From: CAZNRY01 sp964575675
GTDB lineage: Bacteria; Eisenbacteria; RBG-16-71-46; CAIMUX01; VGJL01
Assembly: GCA_964575675.1 (NCBI GenBank)
Contig: CAZNRY010000004.1
Location: 1-48,782 of the forward strand
DNA length: 48,782 nucleotides
Direction of reading: 5' to 3'
In this document: piece by piece, positions 15,358 through 25,285 of the stretch
Layout of the letters: every line of letters begins with the position of its first letter
Position numbering within the stretch: the first letter of the stretch is position 1
The notes under the pieces: model-generated
What the model was told of the DNA's origin: nothing
Seen by the model: the letters and a program-made list of their open reading frames with translations, nothing else
The model's database searches: none
Made by a program: the position numbers and the translations under genes

Positions 15358-17214
15358 ATGAAGCTCCGATTGACCAGCATGACGGCCGGCTTGACCATCG
15401 GCATCTCAGCCGCGGTCGCGGTCGCCTGCGGCCTCGGCACCTACGTCTACTCGCTCCATCACTTCAAGTCGCTCATCGAGAACGCCCGCAAGACCGCCCT
15501 CGCGCAGAGCGAGATGATTCGGGCCGCCCTCGAGCATCAGATGATGGAGAACGACCGCAGCCTGATCGACCAGATGATCGAGGGCTTCGGCAAGGAGCCG
15601 AACGTCGAGGCTGTGGTGCTGCTGGATCGAACCGGCCAGGCCCGATACTCCAGCGTGCCCTTGAAGGCGGGAAACGACCTCACGATCGGCTCCCCCACCT
15701 GCCAGTCATGCCACCAGTTCCCCCCCGAAGAGCGAATGTCGAGCCGCGTCATCGAAACCCGCGGAGGGACAATTCTACGAACGGTGGTCCCCGTTCGCAA
15801 CAGGGAACCGTGCTATCGCTGCCATGACCCCAGCCACAAGATCAATGGTGTACTGATCGTCGACGTGAACGCGGGCGAGATCCGCGCGGCGACCAATCGC
15901 GACCTTCGCTGGATGGCCGCTGGAAGCGGCGCTCTGATGCTGCTCCTCGTCGCGGCCATCGGAATCGTCGTTCGCGTTGTGGTGATGCGCCGGTTGCAGC
16001 GCTTCGAGACGACGGCGCGGTTGATCGCCGCCGGGGATCTGGAGCGGCGCGTCCCCGCTGAGGGCTCCGACACGATCGCCTGGCTCGCCCGCGAGTTCAA
16101 TGCCATGGCCGACACGATGACGGGGCTCCTGGGGGAGGTGCGCGGTCAGCGCGAGAGGCTCGAGACGATCATCAATAGCATCGACGACGGGATCGTCGTG
16201 CTGGACGCCGAGCGGAAAGTGATCGCTGCCAACGACGCATTCCTGCGGAGGTCGGGCCGCGAGCGTGGCGAGATCCTCGGCATGGCCTGCCACGACACGA
16301 CGTCGGGAATGTGCGGACCGGGAGACTGCCCGACCCTCGCCACGCTCGAGACTGGAGAGCGCCAGGTCCGTATCTGCGAGCGCGCGCCGCGTCCCGGCGT
16401 CACGACATGGGAAGAGGTCCATTCGTCGCCGATCGTGGGCCCATCCGGAACGATTGTTCAGGTCGTGGAGGTCTGGCGCGACATCTCCCAGCGGCGGGCC
16501 GCCGAAGCGCAAATGGCCGAGTCGCACCGTCTCGCCTCACTGGGGTTGCTCGCTTCCGGCTTCTCGCACGAGCTGAACACCCCCTTGGCGACCGTCCTCG
16601 CCTGCGTGGAGGGAATCCTGCGGGACGAGCAGACCATCGCCGGCAGGGGTTCGGTGGGATGGGACCGCATCGGAGAGAACGCCCGGATCGCCCGCGAGCA
16701 GATCCTCCGCTGCCGGGGTATCACGCAGCACTTCCTCCGGCTTTCGAGCGGAAAATCCTCCGAGATGACCCTCGTGGATCTTTCCTCGACCTTCGCCGCG
16801 GTCGTTCCGCTTATCTCCCCCATGGCCAAGAGCCTCGGGGTCACGATCGAGGTCGATCCGCCCCCGCCCGGCGCCCGGGTTCGCGTAAACGACGCTGAGT
16901 TGCAGCAGGTCCTCCTGAACCTCCTCCTGAACGCCGTTCAGGCCTGCGGCCCGAAAGGGCGGGTTCGCCTGAGCACCGGGGCGGGCGATCCCGTCCGGAT
17001 CCGCGTGGCGGACGACGGCTGCGGGATCGCGCCGGAGAATCTGAGGCGGATATTCGAGCCCTTTTTCAGCTTGAGGGAGGAGGGAACGGGACTGGGCTTG
17101 TTTCTCTCCATGAACTTCGTGCGTCGCTGGGGCGGCGATCTCGCGGTTAGCAGCACCCCGGGGACCGGTTCGACCTTCGAGGTGGTGCTCCCCGGATTGG
17201 GGCCGCCGTCCTGA
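15358..17214 (+). CDS. Heme-binding (two CxxCH) sensor histidine kinase
   Basis: 618 residues from ATG 15358; a GTG at 15346 is an alternative start. Order: transmembrane helix about 10-32; periplasmic sensor about 33-180 with two heme c attachment motifs, CQSCH 115-119 and CYRCH 152-156; second transmembrane helix about 185-208; HAMP; PAS domain with a cysteine cluster (CH at 311-312, Cys319, Cys324); HisKA with GFSHELNTPL (phosphorylated His404); HATPase with DDGCGI and GTGLGL. Known di-heme sensors detect redox state or small gases. The gene is followed 17 bp later by an NtrC-type response regulator and is divergent from a cytochrome-ferredoxin-NrfD operon, so it probably reports periplasmic redox state to that operon. 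Confidence 0.9.
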   Translation: MKLRLTSMTAGLTIGISAAVAVACGLGTYVYSLHHFKSLIENARKTALAQSEMIRAALEHQMMENDRSLIDQMIEGFGKEPNVEAVVLLDRTGQARYSSVPLKAGNDLTIGSPTCQSCHQFPPEERMSSRVIETRGGTILRTVVPVRNREPCYRCHDPSHKINGVLIVDVNAGEIRAATNRDLRWMAAGSGALMLLLVAAIGIVVRVVVMRRLQRFETTARLIAAGDLERRVPAEGSDTIAWLAREFNAMADTMTGLLGEVRGQRERLETIINSIDDGIVVLDAERKVIAANDAFLRRSGRERGEILGMACHDTTSGMCGPGDCPTLATLETGERQVRICERAPRPGVTTWEEVHSSPIVGPSGTIVQVVEVWRDISQRRAAEAQMAESHRLASLGLLASGFSHELNTPLATVLACVEGILRDEQTIAGRGSVGWDRIGENARIAREQILRCRGITQHFLRLSSGKSSEMTLVDLSSTFAAVVPLISPMAKSLGVTIEVDPPPPGARVRVNDAELQQVLLNLLLNAVQACGPKGRVRLSTGAGDPVRIRVADDGCGIAPENLRRIFEPFFSLREEGTGLGLFLSMNFVRRWGGDLAVSSTPGTGSTFEVVLPGLGPPS

Positions 17215-17231
17215 AACCCGGAGGATGTCTC

Positions 17232-18593
<1,362 letters not shown>

Positions 18594-18822
18594 CGGCAGG
18601 ACGCGCGACACCCTTCCCTACCCAGCGGCCCGGCGGACACCCGGCTGCTTTCAGACTCATAGCTGCTCTCAGCCTCATAGCGGGTGGTTCGCGACGGTAC
18701 GGAAAAGTGGTAGAATTCAGGTCAAGTTATGCTGCCACGGTCCGAGGAGGCCGCCCGGGGAAGAGGAACGCTCCTACCCGCCCGGCCGTCATCCCCTCGG
18801 TCAGTCCCTTGAGGAGGAATTC

Positions 18823-21132
18823 ATGCAGTCGTTGCGAATGCGGATCGCCGTGGGCGCCGCCGCGATTCTCTGCGCGATCGTTCCGGTCGCGCCGACCGCC
18901 TCAGCCACCCAGCTGCTTCGCGTCCGCCCCATCGACAAGGGGCAGTACGTTCAACTTCTGCGGGTGGCCCCGGAGGCCCGGGACGAAGGCGCGATGACGG
19001 TGGGCGCAACCGTCGAGTTCCCGGCCGCCGAGGGGAGGGCATCCGAGCTGATCGCCCAGGGCTTCCGTGTCGAGATCGCGGTGCCGAGCCTCGAGGACCA
19101 CTACGCCGCACGACTGGGGTACGCGCGCGATTACGGCGGCTACCACACCTACACGACGGCGATCCTGGAGATGGATGCCCTCGCGGCGGCGCATCCGGAC
19201 ATCATGTCCCAGAAGCTCAGCATCGGGACGACCATCGAAGGCAGAACGATCTGGGTCTACAAGATATCGAGCAGCCCGAATGAGGACAACGGGCGTCCCG
19301 AGATATTCTTCAATGCATACATCCACGCCCGGGAGGCCATCACGTTCGAGGTCGTGTACGATTTGGCCGCCTACCTGACCAATGGATACGGCTCCGACCC
19401 TAGGGCGACGAACATCGTCGACACACGGCAGATCTACATCCAGCCGGTCGTGAACCCCGATGGCGTCGAGTACAACGCGCTGACGAATCCGAGCGGCGGA
19501 GGCATGTGGCGCAAGAACCGGCGGAACAACGGCGACGGGAGCTTCGGGGTCGATCTCAACCGCAACTTCGGCTATCAGTGGGGATTCGACGATGAAGGCT
19601 CCAGCCCGATCGGCGCGAGCGAAACCTACCGCGGGACAAGCGCCTTTAGCGAGCCCGAGATCCAGGCGGTTCGCGATTTCGTGAACTCCCGTCGCTTCAC
19701 GATGAACGTCAACCTTCATTCCTACGGGCGCTACGAGCTCTTCTCGTGGGGATACGACACCCTGCATCCTCCCGAGTACGAGACGCTTTTCTCCATCGGA
19801 AGACTGCATCGGGCCACGAGCGGATACAACACGGGCTCGGCCTGGGAGAACCTCTACCAGGTGAACGGCGGCGCCGACGACTGGTTTTACGGGGAACAGA
19901 CGAGCAAGCCGAGGGTCTTCTCCTTCGTCTCCGAGATCGGCACCGGCTCCGACGGGTTCTGGCCCCTCTCGTCGCGCATTCCGGCCCTGACGGCAGAGAA
20001 CCGGGAGGCGAACATCCGCTACTGCGAGCTGGCCGACAACCCCGAGCGCATTCTTCCTCCCGGCTGGGCCCAGACCTCCGCACCCGACACGGTGTCGACG
20101 AACTTCACCTTGGCCTGGACGGTCCCGGCGCCGGACCCCGACAATCCCGCAACCTCATGGAACCTGATCCAGGCGACGGGCGCGACGGTGGGGGCCGACA
20201 ACCTCGAGGGGACGAATCAGAATCGTTGGTCTGCCGACGGCTGGAGCCACAGCACCGCTCGGTCGCACTCGGCCACCCACAGCTTCTATGGCGGTCAATT
20301 GAACTCGCAGAACAACGTCCTGATCTCGCGACGCGGGCACAGGGTGCAACCCGGCGAGGAGATCCGTTTCTGGACCTGGTATCAACTCGAGAGCGGATGG
20401 GACTACGGCTATGTCGAGGTGAGCGCGAACGCGCGGGAGTTCACGCCCCTTCCCGGGACCATCACGACGACAAGCGATCCCAACAACCGCAACCTCGGCG
20501 ACGGCGTCACCGGCGCCTCGGGCGGCTGGGTACAGGCGAGTTTCAGCCTGTCGTCGTACGTCGGCCAGGTGGTCTGGCTCCGTTTCCGCTACAACTCGGA
20601 CGGCTACTACACCGATGAGGGCTGGTATGTCGATGACATCGAGCCGGCGGATATTTTTGCAACCGAGACCCTCGTGGCGAGCAACCTATTGGTCGACCAT
20701 CTCTCGTACAGCGGGTACCCGACGGGCACGTTTTACTTCTTGGCGCAGGCGGCGGACGCCGACGGGGATGAGTCCGTGTGGGGCCCCCCGAAACAAGTAA
20801 CCGTCATGGACCTGACCGGGACGGCGGAAGGCGCAGTCGGGACCTGGCGCGGGCTCGAATCGGTCGGCGCTAACCCATTCCACGACTCGACCGTCTTGCG
20901 ATTCACGATCCCGTCGTGGCGCCGCATCGGCGATCCGATCACGCTGGCCGTTCACGACATCACGGGTCGTCAGGTCGTGTCTCTTATCGAGACCTCCGTG
21001 GGGCGTGAGTCCCATCCGGGCGCGGTCGTCGAGAGTAGATGGAACCCGAACGATCTTCCGTCCGGGATCTACTTCGCGCGCCTCGCGATCGGCGGAACCG
21101 TGGCGGAGACGAAGCTGACGCTGATTCGGTGA
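18823..21132 (+). CDS. Secreted M14 zinc carboxypeptidase with C-terminal FlgD/Por-like domain
   Basis: 769 residues from ATG 18823, with GAGGAGG 5 nt upstream. A signal peptide (1-27) ends in ASA. The M14 catalytic domain covers about 85-405. Zinc ligands His168 and Glu171 lie in HARE and His299 in NLHSYGRYE; substrate and oxyanion residues are in NPDGVEY and DLNRN; the catalytic Glu371 is in SEIGTG. Residues about 440-610 form an immune-inhibitor-A-like beta-sandwich (YVDDIEPA at its end). The final 90 residues (NPFHDSTVLRFTIP and later LPSGIYFARL) match the C-terminal sorting/FlgD-like domains of FCB bacteria, so the enzyme is probably displayed or secreted through an outer-membrane route. 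It should remove C-terminal residues from extracellular peptides. It converges with the kinase gene, 6 bp apart. Confidence 0.9.
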   Translation: MQSLRMRIAVGAAAILCAIVPVAPTASATQLLRVRPIDKGQYVQLLRVAPEARDEGAMTVGATVEFPAAEGRASELIAQGFRVEIAVPSLEDHYAARLGYARDYGGYHTYTTAILEMDALAAAHPDIMSQKLSIGTTIEGRTIWVYKISSSPNEDNGRPEIFFNAYIHAREAITFEVVYDLAAYLTNGYGSDPRATNIVDTRQIYIQPVVNPDGVEYNALTNPSGGGMWRKNRRNNGDGSFGVDLNRNFGYQWGFDDEGSSPIGASETYRGTSAFSEPEIQAVRDFVNSRRFTMNVNLHSYGRYELFSWGYDTLHPPEYETLFSIGRLHRATSGYNTGSAWENLYQVNGGADDWFYGEQTSKPRVFSFVSEIGTGSDGFWPLSSRIPALTAENREANIRYCELADNPERILPPGWAQTSAPDTVSTNFTLAWTVPAPDPDNPATSWNLIQATGATVGADNLEGTNQNRWSADGWSHSTARSHSATHSFYGGQLNSQNNVLISRRGHRVQPGEEIRFWTWYQLESGWDYGYVEVSANAREFTPLPGTITTTSDPNNRNLGDGVTGASGGWVQASFSLSSYVGQVVWLRFRYNSDGYYTDEGWYVDDIEPADIFATETLVASNLLVDHLSYSGYPTGTFYFLAQAADADGDESVWGPPKQVTVMDLTGTAEGAVGTWRGLESVGANPFHDSTVLRFTIPSWRRIGDPITLAVHDITGRQVVSLIETSVGRESHPGAVVESRWNPNDLPSGIYFARLAIGGTVAETKLTLIR

Positions 21133-21138
21133 GCCCTT

Positions 21139-23241
21139 CTACCTGAGCGTGGCCAGCATCTCCTGGGCTTCCCCGGCCGCTTTGGATCCCGGGAAGCGCT
21201 GAACCACCTCGTGAAGCGCTCGCTCGGCGGCGCTCCGGTCGCCCAATGCGAGACGACAGCGGGCGACCTGCAGATTGGCGGCGGGTATTTGATCGCTCTG
21301 CGGATACGTCCGCTCAACGAGGGAGAACTCGTTGAGCGCCCGTGCATACTCTTTCTGCTTTAAGAAGGACCATCCGACCGAGATCTGGGCATCGTCCGCC
21401 CACTGGGAACCCGGGTAGTTCGGAATGACCTTCGCATACTCGCTCGCGGCATCCACGTAGTCACCCTGTCTGTAGTGGCACTCGCCGATCGCGTACTGCG
21501 ACAGATCACCGAAAGCGCTTCGGGGATAATTCCGGATCACCATTTCATAAGCAGGCAGAGCGCTCGCGTAGTCGGCAGAATCGAAGTGGCAACGCGCCGC
21601 GCGGTATTGAGCCTCCATCGCCAGAACCGAGTCCGGGTACTTCCCGATAAATGCCAAGTAGCTCCGGATCGCGCTCGCAGAGTCTCTCTGCTTCTCGTAA
21701 CACCAAGCGATCGCGTAGGAAGAATCGTCCGCCCACCTGGAGGTCGGGAATCCATCGGCGACCTTCTGGTATTCGAGGATGGCCGAAGCGTAGCTGCCCA
21801 AGTTGTAGAGACTCTCGGCAAGGCCGTGCTGAGCGTCGGCCGCGAGTTCAGGATCAGGATCTTTCTGAAGGTAGCTCCTGTACCCGGCGAGCGCTGCGGA
21901 GTAGTTGGAGCTTCGGAAGGCGGCCTGGGCGTTGTCGTAGATCGCCCGGTCCGCATACGCTGGTTGCGTCTGCGCCTGCACCGGTTCGGCCACGAGTTCG
22001 CCGGTTTGCGGCGCCCCGGCCTCGGGAGGGATCGCAGGCGCCGGGGAAGGCGTAGCCCGACCCGGGGGAACGGCGTCCCTCGAAGCAACGTTTTTCGAGG
22101 CCCCGCTCACAGGGGAATCGGGAGCGGACTGGGGCTCGCGCGCGCGCGCTCTCTCGGCGATCGGCGGTGAGGAAGCCGCGATCGGGGATTCGACGGGCGC
22201 CGCCGACTCCCGCGTCGCGTCGACCTGCTGGGCGGGCGTTGAGGGCGCCCCCGGCGCGGATGCCGAGTCGCTCCGCGTCCGGAGCATCTGGCCAACCAGA
22301 AGCGCTGCCGCCGCCACGATCACCAATGCTCCGGCGAGCGCCGCGCGGCGCACGATGCGCCGCCTCTTCGCCCTCCCCGCGCGTCCCACCAGCGGGGCGC
22401 TCTCCTTGATCGGCACGGAACGCAGCGCCTGGGCCATCTCGCCGGCGCTCGCGAACCGGCGCTCGGGCTGCTTCTGCAGGGCGCGCTCGACGATCTTCAC
22501 GAGCGCGGGAGGCGCCTCCGGTGCGAGACCGGCCAATGGGGGCAGGGTACCGTCGATGTGCTGGTAGGCGATCGCCATTGCCGTCTCTCCGACGAACGGC
22601 GCTCTGCCCGCCAGCATCTCGTAAAGCACGGCGCCGAGCGAGTAGATGTCGGAGGCGCCCGTCACCGGCATCCCTTGAATCTGCTCCGGGGACATATATT
22701 TCGGAGTCCCGATGACGCTGCCGGTCCGGGTGAGCGAGGTGGCATCTGCCATCGCGGCGACCCCGAAATCCGCGACCTTCACGCGCCCCGTGATCTCCTC
22801 GATCAGAATGTTCTGCGGTTTCACGTCGCGGTGAACGATCCCGCACCGATGCGCGGCATCGAGGGCTTCGGCTGTCTGGATCGCGATGCTGACGGCCAGG
22901 TAGATCGGCACGGTTCTCCCCGGTTCGAGAATCGAGGAGAGGTCGTGGCCATCCACGCACTCCATGACGAGGAAGTGATCGTCTCCCTCCGCGTCGAGAT
23001 CGTGGATCGTAACGATGTTCGGGTGGTTCAGGCGGCCCAATGCCTCCGCCTCACGGCGGAAGCGCTTCACGAACTCCTGGTCTTGCGCGATCTGCGCCGG
23101 GAGGACCTTGATCGCGACAGACCGGCCCAAGGAGGATTGGGTCCCCTTGTAGACGACCCCCATTCCGCCGCGGCCGATCTCGTCCGTGATTCGATACTTG
23201 CCGCCCAGGATGGTCCGGCCGATTTCCTTGTCCATGTTCAC
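21139..23241 (-). CDS. Ser/Thr protein kinase with extracytoplasmic TPR tail
   Basis: 700 residues; GTG 23241 with AGGA 9 nt upstream, or ATG 23235 two codons later. The kinase domain (about 15-280) is complete: GRGGMGVVY, Lys45 in VAIK, HRD 137-139 with KPQN, DFG, and SPEQ. One transmembrane helix lies near 303-325. A Pro/Ala/Ser-rich linker of about 120 residues follows, with low complexity. Residues about 430-700 are six or more TPR-like repeats of the YbgF/BamD type (AFRSSNYSAALAGYRSYLQKD and similar), placed outside the cytoplasm. Such kinases transmit envelope signals to cytoplasmic substrates, or the TPRs recruit partners in the periplasm. The target is unknown. Confidence 0.9.
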   Translation of the reverse strand: MNMDKEIGRTILGGKYRITDEIGRGGMGVVYKGTQSSLGRSVAIKVLPAQIAQDQEFVKRFRREAEALGRLNHPNIVTIHDLDAEGDDHFLVMECVDGHDLSSILEPGRTVPIYLAVSIAIQTAEALDAAHRCGIVHRDVKPQNILIEEITGRVKVADFGVAAMADATSLTRTGSVIGTPKYMSPEQIQGMPVTGASDIYSLGAVLYEMLAGRAPFVGETAMAIAYQHIDGTLPPLAGLAPEAPPALVKIVERALQKQPERRFASAGEMAQALRSVPIKESAPLVGRAGRAKRRRIVRRAALAGALVIVAAAALLVGQMLRTRSDSASAPGAPSTPAQQVDATRESAAPVESPIAASSPPIAERARAREPQSAPDSPVSGASKNVASRDAVPPGRATPSPAPAIPPEAGAPQTGELVAEPVQAQTQPAYADRAIYDNAQAAFRSSNYSAALAGYRSYLQKDPDPELAADAQHGLAESLYNLGSYASAILEYQKVADGFPTSRWADDSSYAIAWCYEKQRDSASAIRSYLAFIGKYPDSVLAMEAQYRAARCHFDSADYASALPAYEMVIRNYPRSAFGDLSQYAIGECHYRQGDYVDAASEYAKVIPNYPGSQWADDAQISVGWSFLKQKEYARALNEFSLVERTYPQSDQIPAANLQVARCRLALGDRSAAERALHEVVQRFPGSKAAGEAQEMLATLR

Positions 23242-23692
23242 GACAGGCTATCCTATGAGATGCACGAGGGGTGGTCAACCGCCCGCTGGGCTCTACCCGG
23301 CGAGGGAAGGCACTCACAGGGCTGTTCGGGCCTCCCGAACGAAAGTCCTGCCGGCGCACTGGTCGCTTCGATCCCGAAAGGGAGGGTGTCCCGATGTGCG
23401 CCGCAGTTCTATCGCGGAGGATCCCAACTCTGCTCGCGACGACCCGCCGTTCGCGAATCTGAGCCTCATCCACAACCCGACCGTATGTCTACCCCAACGC
23501 ATACCTGCTCGATCTCGACCGGGCCGCATTCCTCAAGGGGAGCGATCCGGCGCACTCGGTGCCGGCATCCACGTCGCAGAACGACTGGGGGGCGCTCGTC
23601 GCTGCGGGACCCTACGACATCGCTCCTGCAGGGAACGTCAGTACTTCTATCGACTCGCAACGATCGGAGGAGACGACGCATGACGGCTCGTG
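23242..23692. other. Intergenic region with a decayed gene fragment
   Basis: About 450 bp separate the divergently placed upstream end of the TPR-kinase from the 3' end of the permease gene. The rightward strand contains protein-like sequence broken between frames (listed as a pseudogene). The part next to 23241 must hold the kinase promoter; no clear consensus was seen. Confidence 0.4.
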
Positions 23693-23693
23693 A
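23463..23693 (+). pseudogene. Fragment resembling the C-terminal part of a secreted protein
   Basis: A 76-codon frame without a start codon runs from 23463 to TGA at 23691. It contains YVYPNAYLLDLDRAAFL and NDWGALVAAGPYDIAPAG. The second phrase is typical of beta-sandwich regions in secreted FCB-group peptidases (a DWxALxxxGPF-type phrase). Just upstream, protein-like sequence (DDPPFANLSLIHNPTV) continues in another frame, as if a frameshift near 23484 and truncation had broken a longer gene. No intact gene can be built. Modest confidence. Confidence 0.3.
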
Positions 23694-25127
23694 TCATTCG
23701 GTGAAATAGAACGGGGCTTTCGCGAACGGCCTCCAGCTCACGAGCAGATAGGCGCCGAGGGCGGAGGCGAAGGAGGGAACGCTCGCGCCCATCGCCGAGC
23801 CGGCGAGCGGGTAGGGAAGATGGAGCCATCCGTGGAGCACCGTGGCCATGACGCTCTGCCAGACCGCGGGCCCGGTCGGCACGCTCCATTGGTAGACGAG
23901 GAATCCGATCGTCCAGGCGGCGAGCGCAGCGCCTCGGATGCCCGGGGACCCGCCGGCGTCCGCGGATCGCCGTCCCACCCGGGCCTTTCGTTGCAGGAAG
24001 AAGAAATCTCCGACGAAGACTCCAAACAGCGGGATGAAGATCGATCCCAGCAAGAAGAGAAATGACTCGAATGCCGCGATCCCCGCATCCGGCCGGGGAC
24101 CGAGCCACGCCGCCAGCGCGACCCCTCCGGCAGATGCCGCCACGATCGCGCCGCGCCGCGATATGCGATCGCTCAGGTTGAGCGACGAGACGGCCGCCGA
24201 GTAGATGTCGGCGAACGCCTCGTCCGTCTCACCGACCAGAAGTGTCAGCATCACGATCCACCCTCCGGCCAGCGCCGCAATCGCCTGCGCGAGCCCGATG
24301 GGGGTCGCTTCCGACAGACCGGCCGATAGCACCAGGATCGCCCCGAGGAGATAGAACCAGATGTTCCCCGCGAGGTATCCCCAGTACGTCCCCCCCGCCG
24401 CGGCGCGAGGGGATCGGGCGAACCGGCTGTAGTCCGCGACGATGGGCAACCAGGAGACCGGTTGCGAGATGACCAGATCTACGCCCACCCAGAACGGTAT
24501 GCCTCCGGTTCCGGGCCGGCTCCAGAGCGTGCCGAGGTTCGGCGTCATGAGCAATCGAACGGTGATCCAGATTCCGACGGCTCCGATTACCCATGCGCCG
24601 AAGCGCTCGAGCCACTTTCGGATCACCAGGATCGGCCCGCAGAGGGCGAGCGTCGTGCAGATGATCGCGACCACGCCCAGCCACAGCCAATAGGACGACA
24701 GACCGGGCAGCCGTTCTGACATCCGCGCAGCGATCACGCTCATGACCCAGAACTCGAAGCCGGTCCAACCAACGAGCTGGGCGATGTTCAAGACCGATGG
24801 CAGATACGAGCCCCGCCTGCCGAGGACCGTGCGCAGCAACACCATTGTGGGAACGCCCGCCCGCTGGCCGGCAAGGGCGACGAGCGCGAGCGGGATGCAC
24901 CCGATCACCGACCCGACGACGATCGCGAGAGTTGCGTCCGGCAGACCAAGCGCGGGAACCAGCAGCGCTCCGCTCAACAACACGAGCACGCCGATCGAGA
25001 GATCCGCCCAGAGCACGCCGAGATCCAATCCGGTCAGCCGGCGTTCCGTGTTTCTTGCTGGATGAGAACCCCGTGCGTCGATGTTGTTTCTGGAATCCAC
25101 CTCGGGGGGGGGCGGGACTGGGCTCAT
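23694..25127 (-). CDS. cytX: Putative hydroxymethylpyrimidine permease CytX (NCS1 family)
   Basis: 477 residues with about twelve transmembrane helices, of the NCS1 nucleobase-cation symporter family. The start ATG 25127 has GGGAG 6 nt upstream. NCS1 features are visible in the early helices (LWADLSIGVLVLLSGALLVP; LGLPDATLAIVVGSVIGCIPLAL), in the long third segment (AQLVGWTGFEFWV) and in DYSRFAR of the middle region. A TPP riboswitch directly precedes the gene. The family member under thiamine control is CytX, which imports the thiamine pyrimidine precursor HMP. Specificity is therefore inferred from the riboswitch; family membership is clear from the sequence. Confidence 0.88.
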   Translation of the reverse strand: MSPVPPPPEVDSRNNIDARGSHPARNTERRLTGLDLGVLWADLSIGVLVLLSGALLVPALGLPDATLAIVVGSVIGCIPLALVALAGQRAGVPTMVLLRTVLGRRGSYLPSVLNIAQLVGWTGFEFWVMSVIAARMSERLPGLSSYWLWLGVVAIICTTLALCGPILVIRKWLERFGAWVIGAVGIWITVRLLMTPNLGTLWSRPGTGGIPFWVGVDLVISQPVSWLPIVADYSRFARSPRAAAGGTYWGYLAGNIWFYLLGAILVLSAGLSEATPIGLAQAIAALAGGWIVMLTLLVGETDEAFADIYSAAVSSLNLSDRISRRGAIVAASAGGVALAAWLGPRPDAGIAAFESFLFLLGSIFIPLFGVFVGDFFFLQRKARVGRRSADAGGSPGIRGAALAAWTIGFLVYQWSVPTGPAVWQSVMATVLHGWLHLPYPLAGSAMGASVPSFASALGAYLLVSWRPFAKAPFYFTE

Positions 25128-25128
25128 C

Positions 25129-25225
25129 GGATGCTCCCTACGCCGGTACGACCCGGATCAGGTTCGAAGGGTCGCCGGCCATCCAGCCGGCCTCTCAGCC
25201 CGGTGAGAACGGGCTCCCCTGCTCC
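25129..25225 (-). promoter_or_regulatory. TPP riboswitch (THI element)
   Basis: On the leftward strand the aptamer core elements appear in order: GGGGAGCCC, GGGCTGAGAGG, a variable P3 arm (GCCGGCTGGATGGCCGGC), GACCCTTCGAACCTGATC, CGGGTCGTACCGG and GCGTAGGGA. The closing helix P1 can pair GGAGC at 25225-25221 with GCATCC at 25134-25129, with one bulged A. The Shine-Dalgarno GGGAG (25138-25134) overlaps the conserved 3' strand, so bound TPP would hide it directly and block translation of the permease. Confidence 0.95.
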
Positions 25226-25285
25226 CGCGAGTCTACTGCGGACTCGGTGAGGCGCAACTCCGCCGTTGCGTCTCTTGGCGGGCGA

